Of a stretch of 64,000 nucleotides of DNA, positions 50,295 through 59,414 are shown piece after piece. The stretch is taken from NCBI GenBank assembly GCA_902537665.1, contig CACBCE010000007.1, positions 1 to 64,000 on the forward strand, read 5' to 3'. The position numbers were made by a program, and so were the translations under genes. Position 1 is the first letter of the stretch. Each line of letters starts with the position of its first letter. Source of the stretch: an uncultured Pelagibacteraceae bacterium. Lineage in GTDB: Bacteria; Pseudomonadota; Alphaproteobacteria; Pelagibacterales; Pelagibacteraceae. The notes below the pieces were generated by a model. It saw nothing but the letters and a program-made list of their open reading frames with translations. It was not told the origin of the DNA and made no database searches.

Positions 50295-50996
50295 TTAATT
50301 GAAAAAATTGAAAAATTTCTCAAAAAAACCAGGATTCTTTGGTTTTTTTTTCATTAAAATCACTTCATTTTCATTAAAACCAGTAAGAATTTTTTGTGCA
50401 GCTAGCTCTAAGTTATCGCTACTAATTTTAAAAAAGCTATTAAGGTACTGATAACTAATCGTTCTATAAGCAGTTATCTGAAACTTATTTAAGATTTTTT
50501 CAAAATTACTCAAAATATCAACAGGTATACATATAAAACTTAGATCTAAAGATAAACTCTTGCAGCTAACTTTATCTGGTAAAACTTTATAGTATTCATT
50601 ATCAACATGAAATTGATCAATTTTCATATGAATAACTTTTGCTTTTTTTAAAGTTTCATCACAATAGCTCTTTGCTTCTATTAATAAATTATTAATTATT
50701 TTCGTATTTAGTGAAGTCTCATTAATTTTATTTTTAATTGAAAGATTTACTGAGAAAATTTCCTCATTATCAATTATTAGATGGATAACCTTAATGAATT
50801 CACCTAATTCTTTTTCAATTTTAAAAATATTTTCATTCAAAAATTCACTAAAGAGATCCAAATCAAATTTTTTATTTTGATCTTTAAAAATAGTTTCTTT
50901 TTTATAATTAAGCTTATTTGCTTCATTAAGTGATATAATTATAAATTTGTTTGAACAAATAAAAATAAAAGTTTTATTAACTGAACTACTTCTCAT
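50295..50996 (-). CDS. ftsA: FtsA-like cell-division protein lacking the ATPase half
   Basis: A 233-residue protein placed exactly where ftsA belongs, overlapping the ftsQ end by 11 bases. The N-terminal part is poorly conserved. Residues about 70-185 follow the FtsA 1C-domain pattern: IHLIIDNEEIFSVNLSIKN, NNLLIEAKSYCDET, and IHMKIDQFHVDNEYYKVLPDKV. The protein then runs into ISYQYLNSFFK and ends in PKNPGFFEKFFNFFN, resembling the amphipathic membrane-targeting helix of FtsA. The normal length is about 400-440 residues. The 2A/2B actin-like subdomains with their phosphate-binding motifs are missing, so it probably does not bind ATP. Identity rests on position and weak pattern similarity. Confidence 0.6.
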   Translation of the reverse strand: MRSSSVNKTFIFICSNKFIIISLNEANKLNYKKETIFKDQNKKFDLDLFSEFLNENIFKIEKELGEFIKVIHLIIDNEEIFSVNLSIKNKINETSLNTKIINNLLIEAKSYCDETLKKAKVIHMKIDQFHVDNEYYKVLPDKVSCKSLSLDLSFICIPVDILSNFEKILNKFQITAYRTISYQYLNSFFKISSDNLELAAQKILTGFNENEVILMKKKPKNPGFFEKFFNFFN

Positions 50997-51661
50997 TTAA
51001 TATAATTTGATTTTTTTGACGAAAGTCAATAATTGTTTTTTTGTTAATTTTTTTTTCTTCATACATTTGAACATATATATTCAATATTTCCTTAACGTTA
51101 TTTTTTGGAAGTTTTATTAAATTTCCATCATGAGTTTCAATGTCCCACCTTTTTGATTTATATAAATATAAGTTTGAAATTTCACTAAACTCAAAAAGTG
51201 AACTATCAATTTTCCTTTTTAATTCGAGAAACTCTAATATGTTTAAATCACCAAATATAAAAGGAAGTTCTAATGTAAAGTCTTTGTTTTCAATTAACTT
51301 TCCATTTGATCCAATCAAATAATCAAAACCATTTTTTTTTGTTTGCGCAAGTATTTCTGTTTTTTTCTATAAAGATTTTTAAAGTTGATGGATAATTTTT
51401 AAATATTTCAAATTGTTCAATAATATTAATTGAATTGATCTTTCTTTTTAAATATTCTTTATCTAAATAAAAAATATTTTTAAAATTAGAATCATAAATA
51501 ATATCTTCAATTTTTTTTCTTTCATCTGGGTTTAAACCATTTATCTCTACCTCGCTAATTTTTGGAAAACTAACATTCATGAATGAAATATTATTTATTG
51601 ATACAAGAAAACAAAACATTAAAAAGTAAACTACAATTTTTTTACTTATTAATAGATGCAT
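50986..51661 (-). CDS. ftsQ: Cell-division protein FtsQ, interrupted by a one-base frameshift
   Basis: Two adjacent frames together make one FtsQ of about 224 residues. The first (51323-51661) has an N-terminal membrane helix (about 8-29) and a POTRA domain (SEVEINGLNPDERKKIEDII...LKIFIEK). The second (50986 to about 51350) continues with the beta domain (TEILAQTKKNGFDYLIGSNG, then GDLNILEFLELKRKID). The join falls at a run of seven A (minus strand; 51360-51366). With six A the frame reads straight through as IFIEKTEILAQTKKNG. FtsQ recruits the FtsL/FtsB and FtsWI complex to the division site. The break may be a sequencing error, a real mutation, or a slippage site. It overlaps ddl by 20 bases and ftsA by 11. 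Confidence 0.8.
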
Positions 51662-52556
51662 CTTTTAAAATTAATTTAATTAAATTTAAGAAATTAATTC
51701 CAATATAAGCTGATATCTCTGGAACTAAAGATAGTTTTGTCATTCCAGGTTGGGTATTAATTTCTAAAAGATAAAATTTTCCTCTAAAATATTTAAAATC
51801 TGATCTGGAAACACCTCTACATCCCATCAAATTATGTGCTTTAAAAGTAATGTCCATAAGAGCTTTATATTTTTTCTTTGGCAGGTCTACTGGAATGATA
51901 TGCTCTGTCTTAGCATTAGAATTGTATTTTGCTTGGTAATCATAAAATTTTCTTTTTGGCTTAAGTTCAATTGCTCCGAGCTTTTTCTTTCCAATTATAG
52001 CTGATTGTATTTCTCTCCCAGGAATAAATTGTTCTATCAATATTTTTTTATAATCTTTTAATAGTTTTATCTTTCTCGATAAATTATTCTTGGTACAAAT
52101 ATAAACATTTACACTAGAACCTTCATTAATTGGTTTAATTACAACAGGAAAGTTCAACTTTTTTTTCACTAAACTTATAAGTTCTTTATTAGTTTTATTA
52201 AAAGTAAAAATGAAATATTTAGGTGTTAAAATTTTATTTTTAATAAAAATTTTTTTGGAAATTTCTTTATCCATTGCCTTAGCAGAGGCAATCACACCTG
52301 AATGGGTATAAGGTATACCTATTGTCTCAAGAATTGTTTGTATATATCCATCTTCTCCAAACTGCCCATGTAGAGCATTAAAAATGAAGTGAGGTTTGAA
52401 ACTTTTTGTTACAGATATTAAATCTTTGTCTGGCTCACATATTTTTACTTTATAATTATTTTTTTTAAGTTCTTTAGCAACCTGTCTTCCTGTCTCCAAG
52501 CTGATAACTCTTTCCTTAGAAATACCACCTGAGATTATCAAAATTTTTTTTTTCAA
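51642..52556 (-). CDS. ddl: D-alanine-D-alanine ligase
   Basis: A 304-residue ATP-grasp enzyme joining two D-alanines for the peptidoglycan precursor. Motifs include SGGISKERVISLETGRQVA at the N-terminus (HGG/SGG-type loop), NALHGQFGEDGYIQTILE, FPVVIKPINEGSSVNVYI, and the C-terminal LLEINTQPGMTKLSLVPE. Typical length. It is adjacent to murB (1-base gap). Confidence 0.93.
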   Translation of the reverse strand: MKKKILIISGGISKERVISLETGRQVAKELKKNNYKVKICEPDKDLISVTKSFKPHFIFNALHGQFGEDGYIQTILETIGIPYTHSGVIASAKAMDKEISKKIFIKNKILTPKYFIFTFNKTNKELISLVKKKLNFPVVIKPINEGSSVNVYICTKNNLSRKIKLLKDYKKILIEQFIPGREIQSAIIGKKKLGAIELKPKRKFYDYQAKYNSNAKTEHIIPVDLPKKKYKALMDITFKAHNLMGCRGVSRSDFKYFRGKFYLLEINTQPGMTKLSLVPEISAYIGINFLNLIKLILKDASINK

Positions 52557-52557
52557 T

Positions 52558-53466
52558 TTATTCTAATATTTTAATTTCTTTATCTAATTTTATACCAGTT
52601 TTTTCTAGAACTTTTTTAGAAACAAAATCAATTAATTTTTTCATATCATTGAACGTCGCATTACCCTTATTTACAAAAAAGTTTGAATGTTTTTCTGAGA
52701 TATGTGCATCACCAAACTTAGTATCAATAGAAACTGATTCTCTTATCAACTCCCAAACTTTTTTATTCGTTTGATTTATTGGATTTTTAAAAGTGCTTCC
52801 ACCAGTTTTAATTCTCATTGGTTGATTTTTTTCTTTTACAGATTTCATTTTTATTACTTCACTATTTATTTTGTTGAAAGTACTTTTAACTCCTTTGAAA
52901 GAAGCACTTAAAAAAATCAGATCGTCAGATAAATCATTTTTTCTATAATCAAAATTTATTTCTTTTGATGGAATTGTTATTAAATTCCCTTTTTGATCTA
53001 TAGCTTGAATTGAAAGAAGAATATCTTTAAATTCCTTTCCAAAACATCCAGCGTTCATCTTAATTCCCCCGCCAATAGATCCTGGAATGCATGATAAAAA
53101 CTCAAATCCACTTAAATTATTTTCAGCAGCAAAACTAGATAAACTATTATCTAAAACCCCACTTCCAGAAATTATTACGTCCTCTCTTAATAAGGATATT
53201 CTATTAAAATTTTTACTAAGCTTTATTACGACTCCATCAAAAATATTATCTGAGATTAAGGTGTTTGATCCTGCACCAATGATAAAGATTTTTTCCTTAT
53301 TATCGAGTAATTTGAGAAATTTAACTAAATCTTTTAAATTTTCCGCCTTATAAAAAACTTTGGACTTTCCTCCAATATTAAACCAACTTTTTTTTTTTAA
53401 ATCTTGATCGTAAATTACATTTTTATCAAAGTCTTTTAACAAATCTTTAAGTTGATGTATCTGCAT
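52558..53466 (-). CDS. murB: UDP-N-acetylenolpyruvoylglucosamine reductase MurB
   Basis: A 302-residue FAD enzyme making UDP-N-acetylmuramic acid. FAD-binding landmarks FIIGAGSNTLISDN and FLSCIPGSIGGGIKMNAGCFGKEF are present. The proton-donor serine is in GGSTFKNP and the C-terminal glutamate region is HISEKHSNFFVNKGNAT. The short GSTFKNP form marks a type II-like MurB. Its start overlaps the murC stop by one base. Confidence 0.93.
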   Translation of the reverse strand: MQIHQLKDLLKDFDKNVIYDQDLKKKSWFNIGGKSKVFYKAENLKDLVKFLKLLDNKEKIFIIGAGSNTLISDNIFDGVVIKLSKNFNRISLLREDVIISGSGVLDNSLSSFAAENNLSGFEFLSCIPGSIGGGIKMNAGCFGKEFKDILLSIQAIDQKGNLITIPSKEINFDYRKNDLSDDLIFLSASFKGVKSTFNKINSEVIKMKSVKEKNQPMRIKTGGSTFKNPINQTNKKVWELIRESVSIDTKFGDAHISEKHSNFFVNKGNATFNDMKKLIDFVSKKVLEKTGIKLDKEIKILE

Positions 53467-54860
53467 TACATTAATTCAGGTAATTTTTTCATCCAATTTG
53501 AGATTGTACCAGCACCCATTCCTATGACGATTTTATTTCCATAAATATTTTGTTTGAGAAATTTTGCTAATTCAATATTATTTTTAATCATAAATAGTTT
53601 TACTTTTGAATTTTTAATTATTTCTTTTGCAAAATCATTATAATGAAAACCTAATTTAATTTTTTCTCCCGCTGTAAAAATGGGACATAATATAATTGTG
53701 TCTGCATCTCTGAAACAGTGAGTAAATTCATTTCTTAAATCTTTTAATCTTGATATTCTATGTGGTTGAAAAACACAGACTTTTTCACACTTGTCAAAAA
53801 CTTTTTTTACTCCCTCTAAAACAGATTTTATCTCAGTAGGATGATGTGCATAATCATCATAAAAATCAACTCCGTTAAATGTAAATATCTTATTAAATCT
53901 ACGCTGGACACCTTTAAAATTTTTCAGACCTTTTTTAATATTAGACACTGGAATTCCTACAGTAAGAGCAACTGCAATTGCTGCTGTAGAGTTTCTTATA
54001 TTATGAATACCTAATAATGGGATCTGAAAGTTTTTTAAGATTGTTCTTTTTTTATTTGGTAAATTTATAGATAAATCAAATTTTGAGAAAAGTTTGTTTT
54101 GAATTATATTTTTGACAAGAAAATTAGCATTAGACTTGATTCCATATGTAAAAAAATTTTTATTTTTAATATCTTTACTTAATTCATTGTTAATTTTATC
54201 ATCAATACAAATAAAAGTTTTTCCAAATGATGGAACTTTTTTTATAAAGTGTAGAAAATGATTTTTTAGATCCTTCATTGATTTATAAAAATCCATGTGT
54301 TCTCTATCTATGTTTGTAATAATTGAGTATGTTGGAGAAATATGAATAAAACTTCCATCTGACTCATCTGCCTCTAATATAGACCAGTCACTCTTACCTA
54401 ATTTTGCAGTGCTCTTTATCGAATTTATTATGCCTCCATTGATTATTGTAGGATCTAACTTTGTATTTTCAAAAATAGAACTTACTAAAGATGTCGTTGT
54501 TGTTTTGCCGTGAGATCCAACTACGACAATATTTTTCATTAAAGAAACAAGATTTGCTAACATCTTGCCTCTTTTAATTACTGGTAATTTTTTTCTTTTA
54601 GCTTCTAGTAATTCTGGATTACTTTTTTTTATCGCAGAGGAAGTCACTACAATTGTAACATCTTTTATATTTTGTTTTTTTTGACCAATAAAAATTCTAA
54701 CACCCTGTTTTTTTAATTTTTCGATATTTTTGTTCTTATTAATATCGCTACCTTGAATTTGAAAACCTTTTGCCTTCATAATTAATGCAAGACCACTCAT
54801 ACCTATTCCACCAATGCCTATAAAATGGATAATCTCTTTTTTAGCTAATTCAATTTTCAT
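53466..54860 (-). CDS. murC: UDP-N-acetylmuramate-L-alanine ligase MurC
   Basis: A 464-residue Mur ligase adding L-Ala. The N-terminal FIGIGGIGMSGLALIMKAKG motif is diagnostic of MurC. The ATP loop is VVGSHGKTTTTSLVSSI, with LEADESDGSF, the substrate/metal site NIDREHMDFY, and YDDYAHHPTEIKSVL. Length is normal. It overlaps murG by 11 bases. Confidence 0.95.
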   Translation of the reverse strand: MKIELAKKEIIHFIGIGGIGMSGLALIMKAKGFQIQGSDINKNKNIEKLKKQGVRIFIGQKKQNIKDVTIVVTSSAIKKSNPELLEAKRKKLPVIKRGKMLANLVSLMKNIVVVGSHGKTTTTSLVSSIFENTKLDPTIINGGIINSIKSTAKLGKSDWSILEADESDGSFIHISPTYSIITNIDREHMDFYKSMKDLKNHFLHFIKKVPSFGKTFICIDDKINNELSKDIKNKNFFTYGIKSNANFLVKNIIQNKLFSKFDLSINLPNKKRTILKNFQIPLLGIHNIRNSTAAIAVALTVGIPVSNIKKGLKNFKGVQRRFNKIFTFNGVDFYDDYAHHPTEIKSVLEGVKKVFDKCEKVCVFQPHRISRLKDLRNEFTHCFRDADTIILCPIFTAGEKIKLGFHYNDFAKEIIKNSKVKLFMIKNNIELAKFLKQNIYGNKIVIGMGAGTISNWMKKLPELM

Positions 54861-55914
54861 TTATAATTTCCAATATTTTTTGATTTATATTATTCCATGA
54901 GTTTTGAGAATTATGTTTTTCTAAGTTATTTTTTTTTATATTATATTCGGACTTATTCATAATTATATGATTTAAAAATTTTTCTAAATTAACGTCATTA
55001 AAGTCTTTTTGATTCATAATCCAGCAGCAACCTAAATTTTGATAAAAATTTGCGTTTTCAAATTGATGATTATCTTTTGCTGAAACTAAAGGGATTGTTA
55101 GGAACGGTTTATTCATGATTGATAATTCTGCTAAGGTAGATGCACCAGCACGCGTAATACATAGGTCTGATTGATTTATCAAATCTACCAAATTTTCCTC
55201 AAAATCAAAAATGGTATTTTCAATTTTAGCCTCATCATAAATACTTCTTAATTGATCAGTATTACTTTTATGAGTTTGTTGAATGATTTTAATTTTATTT
55301 TTTTTCGACAAATTAACGATTACATTTTTTACCACATTGTCAAAAATCTTTGCTCCTTGACTACCGCCAACAACCAAAAGACAGAATGCTTCATTTTCTG
55401 TTTTAATTTCTCTTTTCTCATAAAAATTTTTTTTAACTAGTGGAGTTATTATTTGAATTTTATGTTTAAGTTTTTCAGGAAAGTTTTTTAAGCTTTCTGT
55501 ATAAGTAAAAATTTTTTTACAAAAACCTAAAAAGAGTCTGTTTGCTCTACCTAAAACAATATTGGGTTCAAGTAGGTATATCTTTATTCCTAATAATTTT
55601 GCACCAAAACAAACGGGTAATGACATATATCCTCCTGTTGAAAAAACGACATTAATCTTATTTTTTTTTAATAATAAAACTGTTTTAATCACCAAATAAA
55701 TTACTTGGAATATTTTAAATATAAAAAATATATTAAGATTTAATTTAGGAGTATCTATCAAAATAATATCATTTTTTTCATCATCTAGATATTTCAGCCC
55801 TCTTGAGTCAGTAGAAATAAAAACATTAAAATTTGAATGCAAATGTTCACTTAGAATTTTTGCTGGCACCACATGTCCCCCTGATCCTCCTGTTGAAATT
55901 AATATATTTTTCAT
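54850..55914 (-). CDS. murG: UDP-GlcNAc transferase MurG (lipid II synthesis)
   Basis: A 354-residue GT-B glycosyltransferase converting lipid I to lipid II at the inner membrane. The N-terminal G-loop is STGGSGGHVVPAKILSEHL. Further matches are FSTGGYMSLPVCFGAKLLGIKIYLLEPN, VVGGSQGAKIFD, and the nucleotide-binding ITRAGASTLAELSIMNKPFLTIPL. It overlaps ftsW by 4 bases. Confidence 0.94.
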   Translation of the reverse strand: MKNILISTGGSGGHVVPAKILSEHLHSNFNVFISTDSRGLKYLDDEKNDIILIDTPKLNLNIFFIFKIFQVIYLVIKTVLLLKKNKINVVFSTGGYMSLPVCFGAKLLGIKIYLLEPNIVLGRANRLFLGFCKKIFTYTESLKNFPEKLKHKIQIITPLVKKNFYEKREIKTENEAFCLLVVGGSQGAKIFDNVVKNVIVNLSKKNKIKIIQQTHKSNTDQLRSIYDEAKIENTIFDFEENLVDLINQSDLCITRAGASTLAELSIMNKPFLTIPLVSAKDNHQFENANFYQNLGCCWIMNQKDFNDVNLEKFLNHIIMNKSEYNIKKNNLEKHNSQNSWNNINQKILEIINEN

Positions 55915-57038
55915 TCTGTTACTTTTCTTTTTGTTAAATTCAAAATTATACCAGACATTATAGAAATACTTATAATCGATGAACCCCCATAACTTAAAAA
56001 TGGTAAAGTCATTCCTGTAGTTGGGAATAATCTAATATTTACTCCTATGTGAATCATTGCTTGCATGAGTATTAAGCTAATAGATCCAGTTAGGATTAGT
56101 TTGATCTTTTTGTCATTTTCTTTGTAAACTTTTTTCAGAACTGAAAATATTAATACTAGGTAGGTTAATAAAATTAACATTATGAAGATTACTCCAAACT
56201 CTTCCGAAATTACTGAAATAATGTAATCTGTATGAGCTTCAGGGACTCTGTTTTTTAATGTACCCTCTCCAATGCCTTTTCCAAAAAAACCTCCACTTAT
56301 TATAGCATCTAATGCTTTATCTGATTGAAAGTTATGAGTACCCATTTCAGGATTAAAAAAAGAAAATAATCTATCTTTTATGTATTTAAATTGTGGAAAG
56401 TAACTAATGATAGATGCTATCGTGGCTAGAGAGATAAAAAAAACTAAGCTCAAAAAAAATATACTAATACCAGAAATAAAAATCAAAACTAACCAACTAA
56501 AACCAATTAAAAGAGTTTGACCAATATCTGGTTGAAGTATCAAAAGACTCGATATCAATATAGTTAACAAAAAAGATAAGAAGTATTTCAAATTAAAATT
56601 AGTATATTTTTGAGAGCAAATTATCATACTCATTATCACTATTAAAAAAGGCTTTACAAACTCAATAGGTTGTATTCTTGGCAATACCAACAAATCAATC
56701 CATCTCTTGGAACCCTTAATCTCTACTCCAATTATAGGAACCAGGAACAACAAAACTAATGATAAACAGAAAAATATTAGTGAAATTCTGTAAATTTCTT
56801 TTTCAGGTATAAAAGATAAAATAAAAATTAAAAAAAAGCCAAAAAAAACAAAAACTGTATGTTTAAAAAAAAAGAAATAAGTATTGGTATCTAATTTATC
56901 AGATGCAATTAGGGAAGTTGATACTAATGAAAAGAATAAACCCGTCAAAAATAAAATTAAGATCAATGATAGAATAGGTTTATCAATACTTTTCCACCAT
57001 TGATAAAAAGAAATATAACTAAATAATTTTTCTTTCAT
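55911..57038 (-). CDS. ftsW: Septal peptidoglycan polymerase FtsW (SEDS family)
   Basis: A 375-residue SEDS protein with about ten helices. Conserved loops are KGSKRWIDLLVLPRIQPIEFVKPF, LQPDIGQTLLIGFSW, PEAHTDYIISVISEEFG and LFPTTGMTLPFLSYGGSS. It polymerises septal glycan together with FtsI. A second SEDS gene, rodA, lies at 20-21 kb with mrdA, so both the division and elongation pairs are represented. It overlaps murD by 20 bases. Confidence 0.93.
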   Translation of the reverse strand: MKEKLFSYISFYQWWKSIDKPILSLILILFLTGLFFSLVSTSLIASDKLDTNTYFFFFKHTVFVFFGFFLIFILSFIPEKEIYRISLIFFCLSLVLLFLVPIIGVEIKGSKRWIDLLVLPRIQPIEFVKPFLIVIMSMIICSQKYTNFNLKYFLSFLLTILISSLLILQPDIGQTLLIGFSWLVLIFISGISIFFLSLVFFISLATIASIISYFPQFKYIKDRLFSFFNPEMGTHNFQSDKALDAIISGGFFGKGIGEGTLKNRVPEAHTDYIISVISEEFGVIFIMLILLTYLVLIFSVLKKVYKENDKKIKLILTGSISLILMQAMIHIGVNIRLFPTTGMTLPFLSYGGSSIISISIMSGIILNLTKRKVTE

Positions 57039-58329
57039 TAATATATCTTTTTATCAACTTATTAAAATATGATCCTCTTTCCTCAAAATTTTTAAAACTA
57101 TCAAATGATGCAGAGGCTGGACTAAATAAGATTGTATTATTTGAGTGTTTCTTTTTATGAATATTCTTAAAAATTGCTGATACTGCAAGATTTAAATTTT
57201 TAAAACTTTTAAGATCCGCATTTTTCTTAAAATCTTTTGAAAATTTTTTAAAGTTTTTACCAAAGACATAAATCTTAATATTTCTAAAATATTTTTTTGA
57301 TAACGATATTTTGTCATCTTTTTTTGGAATACCACCAATTAACCAATGAATATTCTTGTACATTTCTAGTAATTCTTTTGAAGAAGAATAACTTGTTGAT
57401 TTAGAATCATTAATGATGATTAATTTATTTTTGTTATAAATAATTTTCTGCCTATAATTCAATCCTTTGAATTTATTTACGCTTTCTAATAATTTATTTG
57501 GTTTTACATTAAATTTTTTTATCATTTCTAAAACAAATGAGAGATTTGCTTGATTTGATCTTGATAAAAAATATTTGTTTCTAATTTTTTTCAAAATTAG
57601 ATTGTTCAATTTTGTATCTACATTTACCAGTTTTAATTTAGGCTTTATTGTTTTAATTCTTTTTTGAATTAAATGATCATTTTTATTTACAAATCCAATC
57701 GCTCCTCTTTTTCGATTATTAAAAATTTTAAATTTTGCCTCTATATATTTTTTTAAATTACCATGTCTCTCCAAATGATCTGGCGCAATATTAAGGATAG
57801 CGGCAAATTTTGATGAAAAAATTTTACTATATTCTAATTGGTAGGATGAAGCCTCAATAACGAAAATTGTTTTTTTTGAGATCTTATTTATAGATAGTAT
57901 TGGAACACCAATATTCCCTGCTAATCTTACGTCTTTTTTTTGATCTTTTAAGATATCATATAGAAGTTTGCATGTGGTGGACTTTCCGTTTGTGCCAGTT
58001 ATTGTTAATGAGACATTTTTATAAAATGAGTAAAAAACATCTAGATCTGTATAGATATTCTTATTTTTTTTTCTAAGTAAATTTTTTAACTTACATTTTT
58101 TTATATCAATTCCTGGGCTTAATATAATTATATCAAATTTGGTTTTTAATATTTTTTTAAAATTGAGAGTTTTCTTTTTAATCGACTTATTTATTTTAAG
58201 ATTTGGGTTATCATCAAATAAATAAACATCATTTTTATTTCTTAAAAAATTGAATGACGAAAGTCCACTTTTTCCTAATCCATAAATTAAAATTTTTTTA
58301 TTAAAGAAAATTTGTGAATTATCACTCAT
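57019..58329 (-). CDS. murD: UDP-N-acetylmuramoylalanine-D-glutamate ligase MurD
   Basis: About 436 residues starting MSDNSQIFFNKKILIYGLGKSGLSSFNFL. The ATP loop is LTITGTNGKSTTCKLLYDIL. Further matches are VIEASSYQLEYSK, NIAPDHLERHGNLKKY and INDSKSTSYSSSKELLEMY. The start overlaps the mraY stop by one base (TAATG). The frame extends to 58386 but inside mraY. It is strongly lysine-rich like its neighbours. It adds D-Glu to the precursor. Confidence 0.93.
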   Translation of the reverse strand: MSDNSQIFFNKKILIYGLGKSGLSSFNFLRNKNDVYLFDDNPNLKINKSIKKKTLNFKKILKTKFDIIILSPGIDIKKCKLKNLLRKKNKNIYTDLDVFYSFYKNVSLTITGTNGKSTTCKLLYDILKDQKKDVRLAGNIGVPILSINKISKKTIFVIEASSYQLEYSKIFSSKFAAILNIAPDHLERHGNLKKYIEAKFKIFNNRKRGAIGFVNKNDHLIQKRIKTIKPKLKLVNVDTKLNNLILKKIRNKYFLSRSNQANLSFVLEMIKKFNVKPNKLLESVNKFKGLNYRQKIIYNKNKLIIINDSKSTSYSSSKELLEMYKNIHWLIGGIPKKDDKISLSKKYFRNIKIYVFGKNFKKFSKDFKKNADLKSFKNLNLAVSAIFKNIHKKKHSNNTILFSPASASFDSFKNFEERGSYFNKLIKRYINERKII

Positions 58330-59414
58330 TATCTTAGTTTTAATGTAGCAAGTCCTATCATTGCTAGAATAATAGAAATTATCCAAAATCTAATTACAAC
58401 TGTTGATTCAGGCCAACCTTTCTTCTCAAAATGATGATGGATTGGTGCCATTTTAAAAACTCTTTTACCAGTGAGTTTAAATGATATTACTTGCACAATC
58501 ACTGAAACTGCTTCAAGAACAAATAAACCTCCAGTAATTGCTAGAACTATTTCATGTTTTGTTATTATACCAACTGCTCCTAGAGAGCCACCCAAAGACA
58601 AAGATCCAGTATCTCCCATAAAAATTTTTGCTGGAGGTGCGTTGAACCATAAAAAGCCTAAGCAGGAGCCAATGATTGCTCCACAAAAAATTGAAACTTC
58701 CCCAGTTCCCTCTATGTAAGGAATTTGTAAATAAGTTGAGAATACAATGTTTCCTGTAACATAACTTATAAATGCAAAACAAGCTGCAACGAGTATAACA
58801 GGCACTGTTGCTAACCCATCTAATCCATCAGTGAGATTTACAGCATTTGATGAACCAATAATTACAAATATTGAAAATGGTATAAAAAACCATCCGAGAT
58901 TAATGATGAGGTTTTTAAAAAAAGGAAAGTATAGATTAGTTAAATCTTGATAGTCATTAAAGTAAACATAAAAACTAACACCAATTATTGCTAGTATTAT
59001 TTGAAAGGTTAATTTTAACTTTAATGAGATACCTGAAGAATTACTGTACTTTATTTTTTTGTAATCATCGAATGCCCCAAGCAAACCAAAAGAAATTGCG
59101 ATATATAAACAAAATAAAACATTTAAATTCGATAAATCAGCCCAGAATAGTACTGATATTAACAAACCAATCAAAATAATTACTCCACCCATAGTCGGAG
59201 TTCCTATTTTCTTAACTATATGATCTTCTGGACCATCATTACGGATAGGATTTAAAATTTTTTGTTTTGAAAAGAATTTTATAAAAGTTCCTCCAATAAT
59301 TAAAACAATAATTAATGAAGTAAAAAAAGATAAACCAGTCCTAAATGTTAGATATTTAAATACATTTAAAAAACTAAAACTATCAACAAAATTTAGTAAA
59401 AATTGATAAAGCAT
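58329..59414 (-). CDS. mraY: Phospho-N-acetylmuramoyl-pentapeptide transferase MraY
   Basis: A 361-residue integral membrane enzyme making lipid I. It has about ten helices, GTPTMGGVIIL, the catalytic aspartates in LLGAFDDYKKI, NLTDGLDGLAT, MGDTGSLSLGGSLG, and the cytoplasmic HHHFEKKGWPESTVVIRFWI loop. It starts 1 base from the murE-murF stop. Length is standard. Confidence 0.95.
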   Translation of the reverse strand: MLYQFLLNFVDSFSFLNVFKYLTFRTGLSFFTSLIIVLIIGGTFIKFFSKQKILNPIRNDGPEDHIVKKIGTPTMGGVIILIGLLISVLFWADLSNLNVLFCLYIAISFGLLGAFDDYKKIKYSNSSGISLKLKLTFQIILAIIGVSFYVYFNDYQDLTNLYFPFFKNLIINLGWFFIPFSIFVIIGSSNAVNLTDGLDGLATVPVILVAACFAFISYVTGNIVFSTYLQIPYIEGTGEVSIFCGAIIGSCLGFLWFNAPPAKIFMGDTGSLSLGGSLGAVGIITKHEIVLAITGGLFVLEAVSVIVQVISFKLTGKRVFKMAPIHHHFEKKGWPESTVVIRFWIISIILAMIGLATLKLR

